From: Falsiroseomonas sp050563545
GTDB taxonomy: Bacteria > Pseudomonadota > Alphaproteobacteria > Acetobacterales > Acetobacteraceae
Reading direction: 5' to 3'
Length of the DNA stretch: 64,000 nt
Assembly (NCBI RefSeq): GCF_050563545.1
Contig: NZ_JBNXUM010000017.1
Location: forward strand, 91,513 to 155,512
The position numbers and the translations under genes were made by a program. The stretch's first letter is position 1. Every line of letters begins with the position of its first letter. The notes under the pieces were generated by a model. The model ran no database searches, had not been told where the DNA came from, and worked only from the letters and a program-made list of their open reading frames with translations. This document shows, piece after piece, positions 43,233 through 50,926 of the stretch.

Positions 43233-43949
43233 TCAGGCCCAGTCGCCGGCGATCGCCTGCAGCGCGGCCAGCCCGGCCACGGCGGCGGTCTCCGCCCGCA
43301 GGATGCGCGGGCCGAGGGCGGCCGGCACAACAAAGGCACGCCGTCGCAAATCGTCAAGCTCCGCCGCCTCGAACCCCCCCTCCGGCCCGACCAGCAGAGC
43401 GAGCGGCGCGGCGCTTCCGCCCAGGGCCAACCGCAGCGGCGGCGCAGCGCTGCGCTCCATCGCGGCGAGGACGGGAACACCGTCCCAGCCATCGAGCACG
43501 CGGTGCAGGGGCTCGGCCTCGCGCACGTCCGGCACGGACAGGCGCTCGCATTGCTCGGCGGCGCCGCGGGCGATGGCAGCCAGGCGCTGGGCATTGGCGC
43601 GGTCGGCCACCGTCCGCCGGGTCAGCACAGGCTGGACCCGGGTTACGCCGAGCTCGGTCGCCTTCTCCACCAGCCAGTCCATCGCGTCGCGCTTCAGCGC
43701 GGCGACCAGCAGGCGGATCTCCGGCTCGGCTGCCGGGGGCCGGACCCGCGCGCCCAGCGCCAGGCGCAGCCGGTCCTTGCGCAGCAACGCGATGCTGGCG
43801 TCGTATTCGCCATCCCCGGCGTTGAAGACGCGAACGGGGTCGCCCACGCCGCGCCGCAGCACGCCGAGGTGATGGGCCTGGGCGGGCGGGGCCTCGACCT
43901 CGGCGCCTTCGGCCAGCGCCGCGTCCAGGTGCAGGCGGGGGGTGGTCAT
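43233..43949 (-). CDS. rsmE: 16S rRNA (uracil-1498-N3)-methyltransferase
   Basis: RsmE methylates U1498 of 16S rRNA. The 238-residue protein has an N-terminal PUA-like domain (PRLHLDAALAEGAEV; HLGVLRRGVGDPVRVFNAGDGEY) and the SPOUT knot with EKATELGVTRVQPVLT, EQCERLSVPDV, ALLVGPEGGFEAAEL and LGPRILRAETAAVAGLAAL. All family motifs are present. It lies directly upstream of gshA and divergent from a small cupin gene (30 bp gap). Confidence 0.96.
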   Translation of the reverse strand: MTTPRLHLDAALAEGAEVEAPPAQAHHLGVLRRGVGDPVRVFNAGDGEYDASIALLRKDRLRLALGARVRPPAAEPEIRLLVAALKRDAMDWLVEKATELGVTRVQPVLTRRTVADRANAQRLAAIARGAAEQCERLSVPDVREAEPLHRVLDGWDGVPVLAAMERSAAPPLRLALGGSAAPLALLVGPEGGFEAAELDDLRRRAFVVPAALGPRILRAETAAVAGLAALQAIAGDWA

Positions 43950-43979
43950 GCGGCTGCGGCATAGCACGGGAGAAGCGGG

Positions 43980-44375
43980 ATGGAGATCAGGCGCGCGGGG
44001 TCGGAGCCCTCCGGCAAGGGGCCGGCCGATTGGTTCACCGGCAGCGTCCGGCTGGATCCGCTCATCACGGCCCCCGATCCCGCGCGGATCGCCGCCGCGC
44101 TGGTCACCTTCGAGCCGGGGGCGCGGACCCACTGGCACACCCACCCGCTCGGCCAGACCGTGATCGTGACCAGCGGCCTGGGATGGGCGCAGCGCGAGGG
44201 CGGCCCGGTCGAGGAGATCCGCCCCGGCGACGTCGTGTGGTTCCCGCCGGGCGAGAAGCACTGGCACGGCGCGGCGCCCGCCACCGGCATGTCGCACATC
44301 GCCATGCAGGAAAGGCTGGACGGCAAGGCCGTGGCGTGGCTGGAGCCGGTCAGCGCCGAACAGTACCGGCGCTGA
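43980..44375 (+). CDS. Small cupin protein (carboxymuconolactone decarboxylase-like cupin)
   Basis: A 131-residue single-domain cupin. Motif 1 is ARTHWHTHPLGQTVIVTSGLGWAQREGG (His-x-His plus Glu/Gln), motif 2 is PGDVVWFPPGEKHWHGAAP. The start EIRRAGSEPSGKGPADWFTGSVRLDPL is shared with cupins usually annotated as CMD-associated or QdoI-like. The metal site is intact, so it is likely an enzyme of a small aromatic or aldehyde substrate; not certain. It precedes a REP-like palindrome and ubiA. Confidence 0.88.
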   Translation: MEIRRAGSEPSGKGPADWFTGSVRLDPLITAPDPARIAAALVTFEPGARTHWHTHPLGQTVIVTSGLGWAQREGGPVEEIRPGDVVWFPPGEKHWHGAAPATGMSHIAMQERLDGKAVAWLEPVSAEQYRR

Positions 44376-44380
44376 ATTCT

Positions 44381-44420
44381 CCCTCGCCCCGCTTGAGGGG
44401 GAGGGTTGGGGTGGGGGCCT
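44381..44420. repeat. REP-like GC-rich palindrome, copy 5
   Basis: An imperfect palindrome CCCTCGCCCCGC-TTGAGGGGGAGGG (44381-44405) is followed by TTGGGGTGGGGGCCTGC, the same G-rich tail as in the paaD pair. It starts 5 bp after the cupin stop and ends about 20 bp before the ubiA start, so it may also influence termination or mRNA stability between the two. Confidence 0.7.
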
Positions 44421-44441
44421 GCGCGGGCCTATAGACGCTTC

Positions 44442-45341
44442 GTGCAGGGCTATACGGATATCCGGACCGGGGGATGGGTCGCGCTTCTGCCGCCGGGCTG
44501 GCGCCCCTTCGCGCTGCTCGCGCGCTTCGACCGTCCGATCGGCGCCTGGCTGCTCGTGCTGCCGGGGTTCTGGGCCTTCGCCGCCACCGCGCCCTCCTGG
44601 GCCGAGGGCACCCGGCTGGCCCTGCTCTTCCTGGTCGGCGCCTTTGCCATGCGCGGCGCGGGCTGCGTGGTGAACGACCTCTGGGATCGCGACCTCGACA
44701 AGCAGGTCGAGCGCACGCGCGGGCGGCCGCTGGCTTCCGGCGCGGTCACGCCTATGCAGGCGCTGTGGTTCCTGGCGGGGCTCTGCCTGGCGGGCGCCGC
44801 GGTGCTGTTCCAGTTGTCCGGGGCGGCGATCGTGGTCGGGCTGCTCTCGTTGGTGCCGATCGCACTCTATCCGCTCGCGAAGCGCGTGACGGACTGGCCG
44901 CAGGCGGTGCTGGGCTTCGTGTTCAGCTGGGCGGCGCCGACGGGATGGGCGGCGGCGACAGGCGGCCTCGACCCTGCCGGGATCGCGCTGTGGGCCGCGG
45001 GCTTCTGCTGGATCCTCGGCTACGACACGATCTATGCGCACCAGGACCGCGAGGACGACGCGCTGGTCGGCATCCGCTCCACCGCGCGGCGCTTCGAGAC
45101 GACGACGCGGCCCTTCCTGGTCGCCTGCTACGGCGCGATGCTCCTGCTGCTCGCCGTGTCGGGCTGGCTCGCCGGCCTGCACTGGCTGTTCCTGCCGGCG
45201 CTGCTGGCGGCGGCGGGGCTGCTCGCGTACCAGGTCGCGACGCTCGACATCAACGATCCCGCGCGCTGCCTTCGCCTGTTCAAATTGAACCGCGAAGTCG
45301 GGCTGCTGGTGGCGCTGGCCTATCTGGTCGGCCGGATGTGA
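44442..45341 (+). CDS. ubiA: 4-hydroxybenzoate octaprenyltransferase
   Basis: UbiA prenylates 4-hydroxybenzoate in the membrane during ubiquinone synthesis. The 299-residue protein has eight or nine hydrophobic helices and both Asp-rich prenyl-diphosphate motifs: NDLWDRDLD (residues 78-86) and YDTIYAHQDREDD (about 195-207). A GTG at 44442 is the likely start; the frame is open to a TTG inside the REP-like element, which would add an unrelated Gly/Trp-rich stretch. Its stop overlaps the start of the next gene (GTGA). Confidence 0.93.
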   Translation: MQGYTDIRTGGWVALLPPGWRPFALLARFDRPIGAWLLVLPGFWAFAATAPSWAEGTRLALLFLVGAFAMRGAGCVVNDLWDRDLDKQVERTRGRPLASGAVTPMQALWFLAGLCLAGAAVLFQLSGAAIVVGLLSLVPIALYPLAKRVTDWPQAVLGFVFSWAAPTGWAAATGGLDPAGIALWAAGFCWILGYDTIYAHQDREDDALVGIRSTARRFETTTRPFLVACYGAMLLLLAVSGWLAGLHWLFLPALLAAAGLLAYQVATLDINDPARCLRLFKLNREVGLLVALAYLVGRM

Positions 45342-45973
45342 CGCCCGAGCAGTTCATCGCGTCGCACACCGCCGTCGCCCGCGCCTCGCTGGTGCCGGAG
45401 ATCGCGCTGCACCTCGCCACCGAGATCACGCCGATCTGGCACGCGACCGAGGAGTGGCTGGCGCAACGCAACATCGAGCCGCCCTTCTGGGCCTTTGCCT
45501 GGCCCGGCGGCCAGGCCACGGCGCGGCTGCTGCTCGACCAGCCCCAGCGCGTGGCCGGCAGGCGCGTGCTGGATTTCGCCGCGGGCTGCGGCATCGCGGC
45601 CATCGCCGCGGCGCGTGCGGGCGCGACCGTGGAAGCCGCCGAGATAGATCCGCTCGCCACCGCCGCGCTGCGCCTCAACGCCGCGCTCAACGCGGTGTCG
45701 CTGGACGTGGCCGAGGGCGACGTCGTCGGCAGCCCCTGCCGCTGGGACGTCATCCTCGCCGGCGATGTCTGCTACGAGGCTCCGATGACGGCGCATATCC
45801 TGCCCTGGCTGCGCGCCATGGCGGCGCAGGCGGAGGTCTGGGTCGCCGATCCCGGCCGCGCCTACCTCCCGGGCAGCGGCCTCGCGCCGATCGCGAAGCA
45901 CGCGGTGCCCACCAGCCTCGAACTCGAGGACCGGACCCTGCGCGAGGTGACGATCTACCGCCTGCTGCCCTGA
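45338..45973 (+). CDS. Class I methyltransferase (ETFB lysine / NNMT-like)
   Basis: A 211-residue methyltransferase with the group pattern HATEEWLAQRNIEPPFWAFAWPGGQATARLLLDQP, then SAM motif RVLDFAAGCGIAAIAAARAGATVEAAEIDPLA and ILAGDVCYEAPMTAHILPWL. The PPFWAFAWPGGQA and GDVCYE signature is that of the protein-lysine methyltransferase family including ETFB-KMT. The target here is unknown. The GTG at 45338 overlaps the ubiA stop, so it is co-translated with ubiA. The stop lies 1 bp from the convergent WD40-cytochrome gene. Confidence 0.9.
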   Translation: MTPEQFIASHTAVARASLVPEIALHLATEITPIWHATEEWLAQRNIEPPFWAFAWPGGQATARLLLDQPQRVAGRRVLDFAAGCGIAAIAAARAGATVEAAEIDPLATAALRLNAALNAVSLDVAEGDVVGSPCRWDVILAGDVCYEAPMTAHILPWLRAMAAQAEVWVADPGRAYLPGSGLAPIAKHAVPTSLELEDRTLREVTIYRLLP

Positions 45974-45974
45974 C

Positions 45975-47240
45975 CTACCGCGTCGCGGCCTCGAGGAAGT
46001 CGAGCAGCGCGTGCAGATCCTCGGGATTGCCGACGCGCTGGACCGGCATCTTGGTGCCCGGCGTCATCTCGTCCGGGCCGCGGGTGAAGAGCTCGGCCAC
46101 CGTCTCGCGCGTCCAGACAATGTCGCCGCGCGCCAGCCGGTCGGAGTATTCGTATCCCGCGACGCTGCCCATGCGTCGGCCGAAGATCCCGTGCAGATGC
46201 GGACCCGCGCGGTTGCCGCCCTCGGCGGTCAGCGCATGGCAGGCCGCGCAGGCCCGCCAGACCCGGGCACCCTGCGGATCGGCGCCGGCCGGCACCTCGT
46301 CCGCGGAGTCACCGCCAATCGGCCCGACCGGCCGCCCCGTCGCCACGTCCCAGCGTCGCACGCGCCGGTCCGCCCCGCCCGTCCAGAGGCTGCGCCCGTC
46401 TGCGGAAAAGGCGACCGACCAGACCGGCAGCCCCGGCCCGTCCAGCATGTGACGTAGCCTGAGCGTCGCGGCATCCCACAGCGTCACGGCACCGCCGAGC
46501 GAGCCCGCCGCCAGCACCGCCCCATCCGCCGGGGCCGCCAGCGCCACCACCGGCCGCGCGCCCGCCCGCACCTCCCGCACCACGCCGTCCGGCGCGACCA
46601 GGCGCAGCATCCCGTCCACGTCTCCCGCCGCCAGCGTGCCGTCGGGCAGCGCGGCCAGCGCGTTCAGCGGCAGGCCGAATTCCGCCAGCACGGTCGGCGC
46701 CTCGTTCGCCGGCCAGAGCCGGATGGTGCCGTCGAACCCGGCGGTCGTGACCACGCCATCCCGCCGGAAAGCCACGGCGTTGACGTTGCCGCGGTGGCCC
46801 TCCAGCACCCGCGCCTCTCCTCCCGCCAGCGGCCAGAGCCTTGCCGTCCCGTCCCAGGACGCGGAGGCCAGCCAGGCGCCGTCGGGCGAGAGCGCGAGGG
46901 CCGCCACCGGCTCGGTATGGCCTTCCAGCACGCGGTCAGGCCGCGATCCCGGTGCGGCGGGCCAGAGCGCGATGCGCCCGTCCTCTCCGGCAGAGGCGAA
47001 GCCGCCGCCCGGCAGCGCCGCCAGCGCATTCACCGCCCCGGCATGCCAGCGCACCACGGCGCGCGCTCGCCCGGCCTCCTGGTCCCAGACGATCATGGAC
47101 TGGTCGAACCCCGCCGAGGCGAGCGCGCCGCCCGACAGCGCCAGCGCCCGCACCGGCCCGCCATGCACCGCCTCCTGCGCCGCGGCCGGCAGGGTCAGCG
47201 CCATCAGCAGGACCAGCCATCGCGCCGACGCCCTCCGCAA
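45975..47240 (-). CDS. WD40 beta-propeller protein with C-terminal cytochrome c domain
   Basis: A 421-residue exported fusion. After a signal peptide (RRASARWLVLLMALTLPAAAQ) come seven WD-like repeats of about 40 residues, most ending in LW or IVWD (SMIVWD, RIALWP, TARLWP, TIRLWP, VTLWD, VRRWD), enough for one propeller. The C-terminal 100 residues are a class I cytochrome c with CAACH and a Met candidate in GTKMPVQ. The electron partner is unknown; the propeller may bind a protein or small ligand. The start is taken as a TTG at 47240 with AAGGGG 8 bp upstream, because no ATG fits the signal peptide. Confidence 0.85.
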   Translation of the reverse strand: MRRASARWLVLLMALTLPAAAQEAVHGGPVRALALSGGALASAGFDQSMIVWDQEAGRARAVVRWHAGAVNALAALPGGGFASAGEDGRIALWPAAPGSRPDRVLEGHTEPVAALALSPDGAWLASASWDGTARLWPLAGGEARVLEGHRGNVNAVAFRRDGVVTTAGFDGTIRLWPANEAPTVLAEFGLPLNALAALPDGTLAAGDVDGMLRLVAPDGVVREVRAGARPVVALAAPADGAVLAAGSLGGAVTLWDAATLRLRHMLDGPGLPVWSVAFSADGRSLWTGGADRRVRRWDVATGRPVGPIGGDSADEVPAGADPQGARVWRACAACHALTAEGGNRAGPHLHGIFGRRMGSVAGYEYSDRLARGDIVWTRETVAELFTRGPDEMTPGTKMPVQRVGNPEDLHALLDFLEAATR

Positions 47241-47316
47241 TGCGCTTTCCCCTTGCCTTCGGCCCGCGGAAACATTACCGGCAAGCCACGAAACGTCCAT
47301 CTGAAGGAGGTCCCCA

Positions 47317-47781
47317 ATGAGCGTGTCCCGCGACGATCCCGAGAACACCCGCACCATGCTCCTCATGGCCGGCACCTTCGCCGCCGTGCTGGGCTACGTG
47401 ATGCCGGCCATCGTGTTCAAGGGGACGGGCAACGCCGTGCACGACCTCTCGATAATCGAGAAGCTGCCGGTGCTGAGCGCGATCGCCTTCCTGGCGCTCA
47501 CTGCCGCCCTCGCGACCCGCTTCGTGCCGAGCCTGCGCCGCTGGGCGGAGACGGCGACGGTGCTCGCGATCGTGCTGACCGTCGCGCCCGCGCTCTGGGG
47601 CTTCGTCAGCGCGCTCGACGCCTGGTCGAGCCTGCGCGCGATGATCCAGCAGATCGCGGGCACGCGGAACATCCGCATCGATCCCGGTCCGGCCTACCTG
47701 CCGCTGCTGGCGGGTGCCGGGATGCTCGCCCTGTCGCTGCGCGGCAGCGCCCGGCGCGACCAGGCCGCGAAGGCGGCCTGA
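47317..47781 (+). CDS. Small integral membrane protein, unknown function
   Basis: A 154-residue protein with about four membrane helices: MLLMAGTFAAVLGYVMPAIVF, LPVLSAIAFLALTAALA, TATVLAIVLTVAPALWGFVSAL and PAYLPLLAGAGMLALSLRG. The termini are polar and likely cytoplasmic. No metal or quinone motif is seen. It is divergent from the WD40-cytochrome gene (76 bp between starts), so the two could be jointly controlled. The ATG follows AAGGAGGTCCCCA, a strong ribosome site. Confidence 0.7.
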   Translation: MSVSRDDPENTRTMLLMAGTFAAVLGYVMPAIVFKGTGNAVHDLSIIEKLPVLSAIAFLALTAALATRFVPSLRRWAETATVLAIVLTVAPALWGFVSALDAWSSLRAMIQQIAGTRNIRIDPGPAYLPLLAGAGMLALSLRGSARRDQAAKAA

Positions 47782-47832
47782 CTCGCCCCGCCATCGCCGC
47801 TAGCCTCCTGCCGGGAGCGAGAGGAGGCGGCG

Positions 47833-48591
47833 ATGGCGGATGAGGTCCTTTGGGCGCGGCTGACGGCGGAGGAGATCCAGGCGCGTGCCGCGCCAGGCAC
47901 GGTCGTCATCATCCCCGTCGCCTCGGTCGAGCAGCACGGTCCGCACCTGACGACCGGCGTGGACATGTGGCTCGCCGGCGCGATGGCGGAACGCACCGCG
48001 CGCAAGCTGCAGGCCGGCGGCACCGCGGCGCTGGCGACGCCCTGCCTCTGGGCAGGACTGGCCGAGCACCACATGGCCTTCGGCGGCACGCTGACGCTCG
48101 ACCTCGCGACCTTCTCGGCCATGGTCGGCGGCATCGCGCGGTCGGTGTCGCGGCACGGCTTCCGGCGCATCGCGCTGCTCAACGGGCATGGCGGCAATGT
48201 CGAGGCGATCGCCGCCTCGGCGATCGAGCTCACGCGCACGCTTGGCGTGCCCGTCGTCGGCGTGACCTACTGGCTGGCGAACGAGGACACCTTCGGCGGC
48301 ATCCTGGAAACCCAGCCCAACGTGATGCATGCCTGCGAGGCCGAGACCTCCATGATGATGGCGGTACAGCCGGATTGCGTGCGCCGCGAGAACATCGCGC
48401 GCGCCGTGCCGAGGCGCTTCAGCCCGCCGGCGCCGCCGGGGTTCCGGCGCTCCCGCCCTTTTCCGGAGATGACCGACACCGGCGTCATCGGCGATCCCGG
48501 CGCGGCGAGCGCGGAGAAGGGGGAGCGGCTGCTGGAATCCGGCTCGACAAGGCTGGCCGAGGAGCTCGCCCGGCCGGAACTCTGGGCCTAG
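47833..48591 (+). CDS. Creatininase-family amidohydrolase
   Basis: A 252-residue metal amidohydrolase of the creatininase/creatinine amidohydrolase family. Metal-site motifs are VIIPVASVEQHGPHLTTGVDMWLA (Glu and His), HMAFGGTLTL, LLNGHGGNVEAI and the second Glu in HACEAETSMMM. Family members hydrolyse cyclic amides such as creatinine or act in pterin/riboflavin-type cofactor synthesis (MftE, ArfB); substrate not determinable. Start at the ATG 47833 with GAGAGGAGGCG upstream. The 3' end overlaps the convergent protease gene by 4 bp. Confidence 0.92.
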   Translation: MADEVLWARLTAEEIQARAAPGTVVIIPVASVEQHGPHLTTGVDMWLAGAMAERTARKLQAGGTAALATPCLWAGLAEHHMAFGGTLTLDLATFSAMVGGIARSVSRHGFRRIALLNGHGGNVEAIAASAIELTRTLGVPVVGVTYWLANEDTFGGILETQPNVMHACEAETSMMMAVQPDCVRRENIARAVPRRFSPPAPPGFRRSRPFPEMTDTGVIGDPGAASAEKGERLLESGSTRLAEELARPELWA

Positions 48592-50327
48592 AGAACCAGG
48601 TCGCCGGCCGAGACCTGCGCGAGCGTCAGCCCCGCCAGCAGCACGCCGTCGCCGTCGCCGAGGTCCATCGCCACGCCGCCTGGAGACGCCGTGGCGCGCG
48701 CCAGCACCTGCGCCGCGGTCAGCCCGAAGCCCGTCAGCACCAGGTGGTCCTGGCCGGGGGCGAAATCCTCGATGCGGTCGAAGCCGTCGCCGCGGCGCAG
48801 GATGAACTGGTCGGCCCCGGTGCCGCCGACCAGCGTGTCGTTGCCGCGGCAGGCCTCGATCACGTCGGCGCCGGCCGCACCCTCCAGCCGGTCGGCGAAG
48901 GGGCTGCCGAACAGGAAATCCGCGCCCGGCCCGCCGATCCCGGCGCGCCCGGCGGTGCCGAGGCGCAGGATCTCGACATTGGCGGGCAGACGGATCGCGG
49001 CGGCGGTCGCGGCGACGATGGCGTCCACCCCGCCGCCGCGCGCTTCGATGGCGACGTCGCCCGCATCGTCCACGACGAAGATGTCCGCCCCCGCGCCCCC
49101 GGTCATGGTGTCCGCGCCCTCCCCACCATCCAGCACGTCGGCGCCGTCGCGCCCGTCCAGCCAGTCATTGCCCGCGCCACCGCGCAGCAGGTTCGCGGCG
49201 GGGTTGCCGAGCAGCGTGTCCGCGCCGGCCCCGCCGGTCGCGTTCTCGATCAGCGAGGCCGCGTTGCCGTCCTGCATCAGCGCGTTGAACACGTTGCCGC
49301 GCGGCTTGGTGCCGTCGCGCGTGTCGAGCACCGCGAGCTGCGCGGAGGACAGCACGGACCAGCCACCGGGCGCGAGATCCGCTGCCACGCCGTTCGCGTA
49401 GTTCGACAGATCGTAGGTATCCACCCCGCCGCCGTCCCAGATCGTCAGGAAGACGCGGTTCGACGCGGCGCTGCCGTCGCCCGGCACGCCCTGGCCGACG
49501 CCGTCCACGAAGGTCTCGCCGGTCAGCGGATTCCAGGCATAGCGCGTGTCGCCGGCGCGATAGCCGTAATCCGCGCCGTAGAGCCGCTGCAGGGCCGCGA
49601 TGTCGAGCATCATGTAGCCCTGGGCGTAGTCGAAGGTGCCGTTGGTGTAGCCCTGCGTGACCGACGCGTCGACCTTGGACCGGTAGGACATCACCGTGAA
49701 TTCCAGCGTGTCCCATTCCAGCGGCATCGCCGAGAAGCCGTTGGACGCGTCATGCGGATGCTTCAGGCCGAGCGCATGGCCGATCTCATGCAGGGCGGTG
49801 ACGAACTGGTAGGTGCCGAGCCGCGGGTTGTCGAAGGCGTATCGGCTGCCGAACCAGACATCGCCGCCTTCCCTGGCATTCGGGTAGTAGGCCCAGGCCG
49901 TGGACGGGGCGGAGGACCGCGCGATGCGGATATCTGCGAGATTGTCCTGCGCGGCCTGCACGATGGCCAGGTTCGTCAGTCCGGTGACCGAGGGTCCCGG
50001 GCTGCCCGGCCCGGTCGCGACGCCCGCGGCGTCGCCGAGCAGGATCTTGCGCACGGCATCGCGCATCGTCGCGCCGATCTGCACGAAGCCGCGGGACGGC
50101 TCGGCCGAGCCGTAGAACGCCTCGTAATCCGTCGCGCTGTCGGGGAAGGAGAAGCTGACGGGGTCGGCCAGCGTCCAGGCATAGCCGCTGAAGAGCCCGT
50201 CGACCGCGGCGTTGCCGGTCGGGGTGAGGAACAGGCGCGGCGCACCGGATTGCGGCGAATCTGCGGTCAGCCCGGCCGAGGGGGCCAGGGCGTCGTCCGG
50301 ATCCTTGGCCCAGCAGAGCCAGCACAT
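48588..50327 (-). CDS. Serralysin-like RTX metalloprotease (peptidase M10)
   Basis: A secreted zinc protease of about 579 residues. The catalytic motif is HEIGHALGLKH (from H180) with the Met-turn VMSYRS (near 213), and a long C-terminal RTX region with repeats such as GGAGADTLLGN, GGAGNDWLDGRDGADVLDGGEGADTM and GGTGADQFIL, ending in a hydrophobic Leu-rich tail that type I secretion recognises. No N-terminal signal peptide, as expected. No ABC/HlyD/TolC genes are in the window. The start at 50327 is a best guess; the frame stays open upstream through the tRNA antisense, which is not coding. Confidence 0.9.
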   Translation of the reverse strand: MCWLCWAKDPDDALAPSAGLTADSPQSGAPRLFLTPTGNAAVDGLFSGYAWTLADPVSFSFPDSATDYEAFYGSAEPSRGFVQIGATMRDAVRKILLGDAAGVATGPGSPGPSVTGLTNLAIVQAAQDNLADIRIARSSAPSTAWAYYPNAREGGDVWFGSRYAFDNPRLGTYQFVTALHEIGHALGLKHPHDASNGFSAMPLEWDTLEFTVMSYRSKVDASVTQGYTNGTFDYAQGYMMLDIAALQRLYGADYGYRAGDTRYAWNPLTGETFVDGVGQGVPGDGSAASNRVFLTIWDGGGVDTYDLSNYANGVAADLAPGGWSVLSSAQLAVLDTRDGTKPRGNVFNALMQDGNAASLIENATGGAGADTLLGNPAANLLRGGAGNDWLDGRDGADVLDGGEGADTMTGGAGADIFVVDDAGDVAIEARGGGVDAIVAATAAAIRLPANVEILRLGTAGRAGIGGPGADFLFGSPFADRLEGAAGADVIEACRGNDTLVGGTGADQFILRRGDGFDRIEDFAPGQDHLVLTGFGLTAAQVLARATASPGGVAMDLGDGDGVLLAGLTLAQVSAGDLVL

Positions 50328-50539
50328 GTCGCGTCGGGGTCGCTCGAAGGGCGGCGAGTCGGCCGGTCCTCCTGACCCGGCCTGGCTCCGCCTCCTGCGG
50401 GACAGGGGCTGCGCGCCGGCGCGCCCCGCGGGTTCCATTGTGCGGTGCGGGCGTGAAGAGGGCGTGAACGCCGGGCACAGGGCGTTCACGCCGGCCCGGT
50501 TGAATGCGGCGCCCGTCCGGGCTAGTTGCACGCCTCCGC

Positions 50540-50614
50540 TGGGGCGTCGCCAAGCGGTAAGGCAGCGGTTTTTGGTACCGCCATTCCCAGGTTCGAATCC
50601 TGGCGCCCCAACCA
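50540..50614 (+). tRNA. tRNA-Gln (anticodon TTG)
   Basis: A complete 75-nt tRNA. The acceptor arms TGGGGCG and CGCCCCA pair, the D-arm has GCCAAGCGGTAAGGC, the anticodon stem GCGGT/ACCGC encloses the loop TTTTGGT with anticodon TTG (50572-50574), and the T-arm is CCAGG-TTCGAAT-CCTGG. The terminal CCA is encoded. It reads CAA/CAG codons. Its 3' end faces the accessory region that follows, a usual integration arrangement. Confidence 0.95.
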
Positions 50615-50620
50615 GCCAGT

Positions 50621-50772
50621 CCGCGTGTCGCATACGATTTTGGGTTTCGCGGGTCATGCCCGCGAAAGGCCCGGCTTTCCGGCCTGACACGCGGAGGCAA
50701 TTCGCGACTCGTACCTGAGAGACGCCGGTCCGGCGGGTTCAGCCCGGGAAATGCCGGATCTGTCTCTCCAGG
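50621..50772. other. Block of nested inverted repeats behind tRNA-Gln
   Basis: An outer perfect 9-bp inverted repeat, CCGCGTGTC (50621-50629) and GACACGCGG (50686-50694), encloses two hairpins: TTTCGCGGG-TCATG-CCCGCGAAA (50645-50667) and AGGCCCGG-CTTT-CCGGCCT (50667-50685, one bulge). A second unit follows: CCTGAGAGAC (50714-50723) with GTCTCTCCAGG (50762-50772), enclosing GCCGG-T-CCGGC. The first inner hairpin could stop tRNA transcription. The whole has the shape of three-way junctions, as in folded RNA or in single-stranded DNA recombination sites. Confidence 0.65.
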
Positions 50773-50926
50773 CCCTCCCGGCATGTACGGCTTGGGTTAG
50801 ATGCCCTCAGGAAGGGACACCGAGGCTGTGCCCCCCGAGTTCTGCCGCGTCGGACGTGTTCGGGGGGACGGACGCTGAAGGGGAAGCGAGATGCTGTCCC
50901 CCAACCGCAACGCGCGCCGACCTGGC

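Noticed and set aside
50328..50690. Upstream extension of the RTX protease frame through the tRNA
   Set aside because: It would translate the antisense of tRNA-Gln; protease homology begins only after the Met at 50327.
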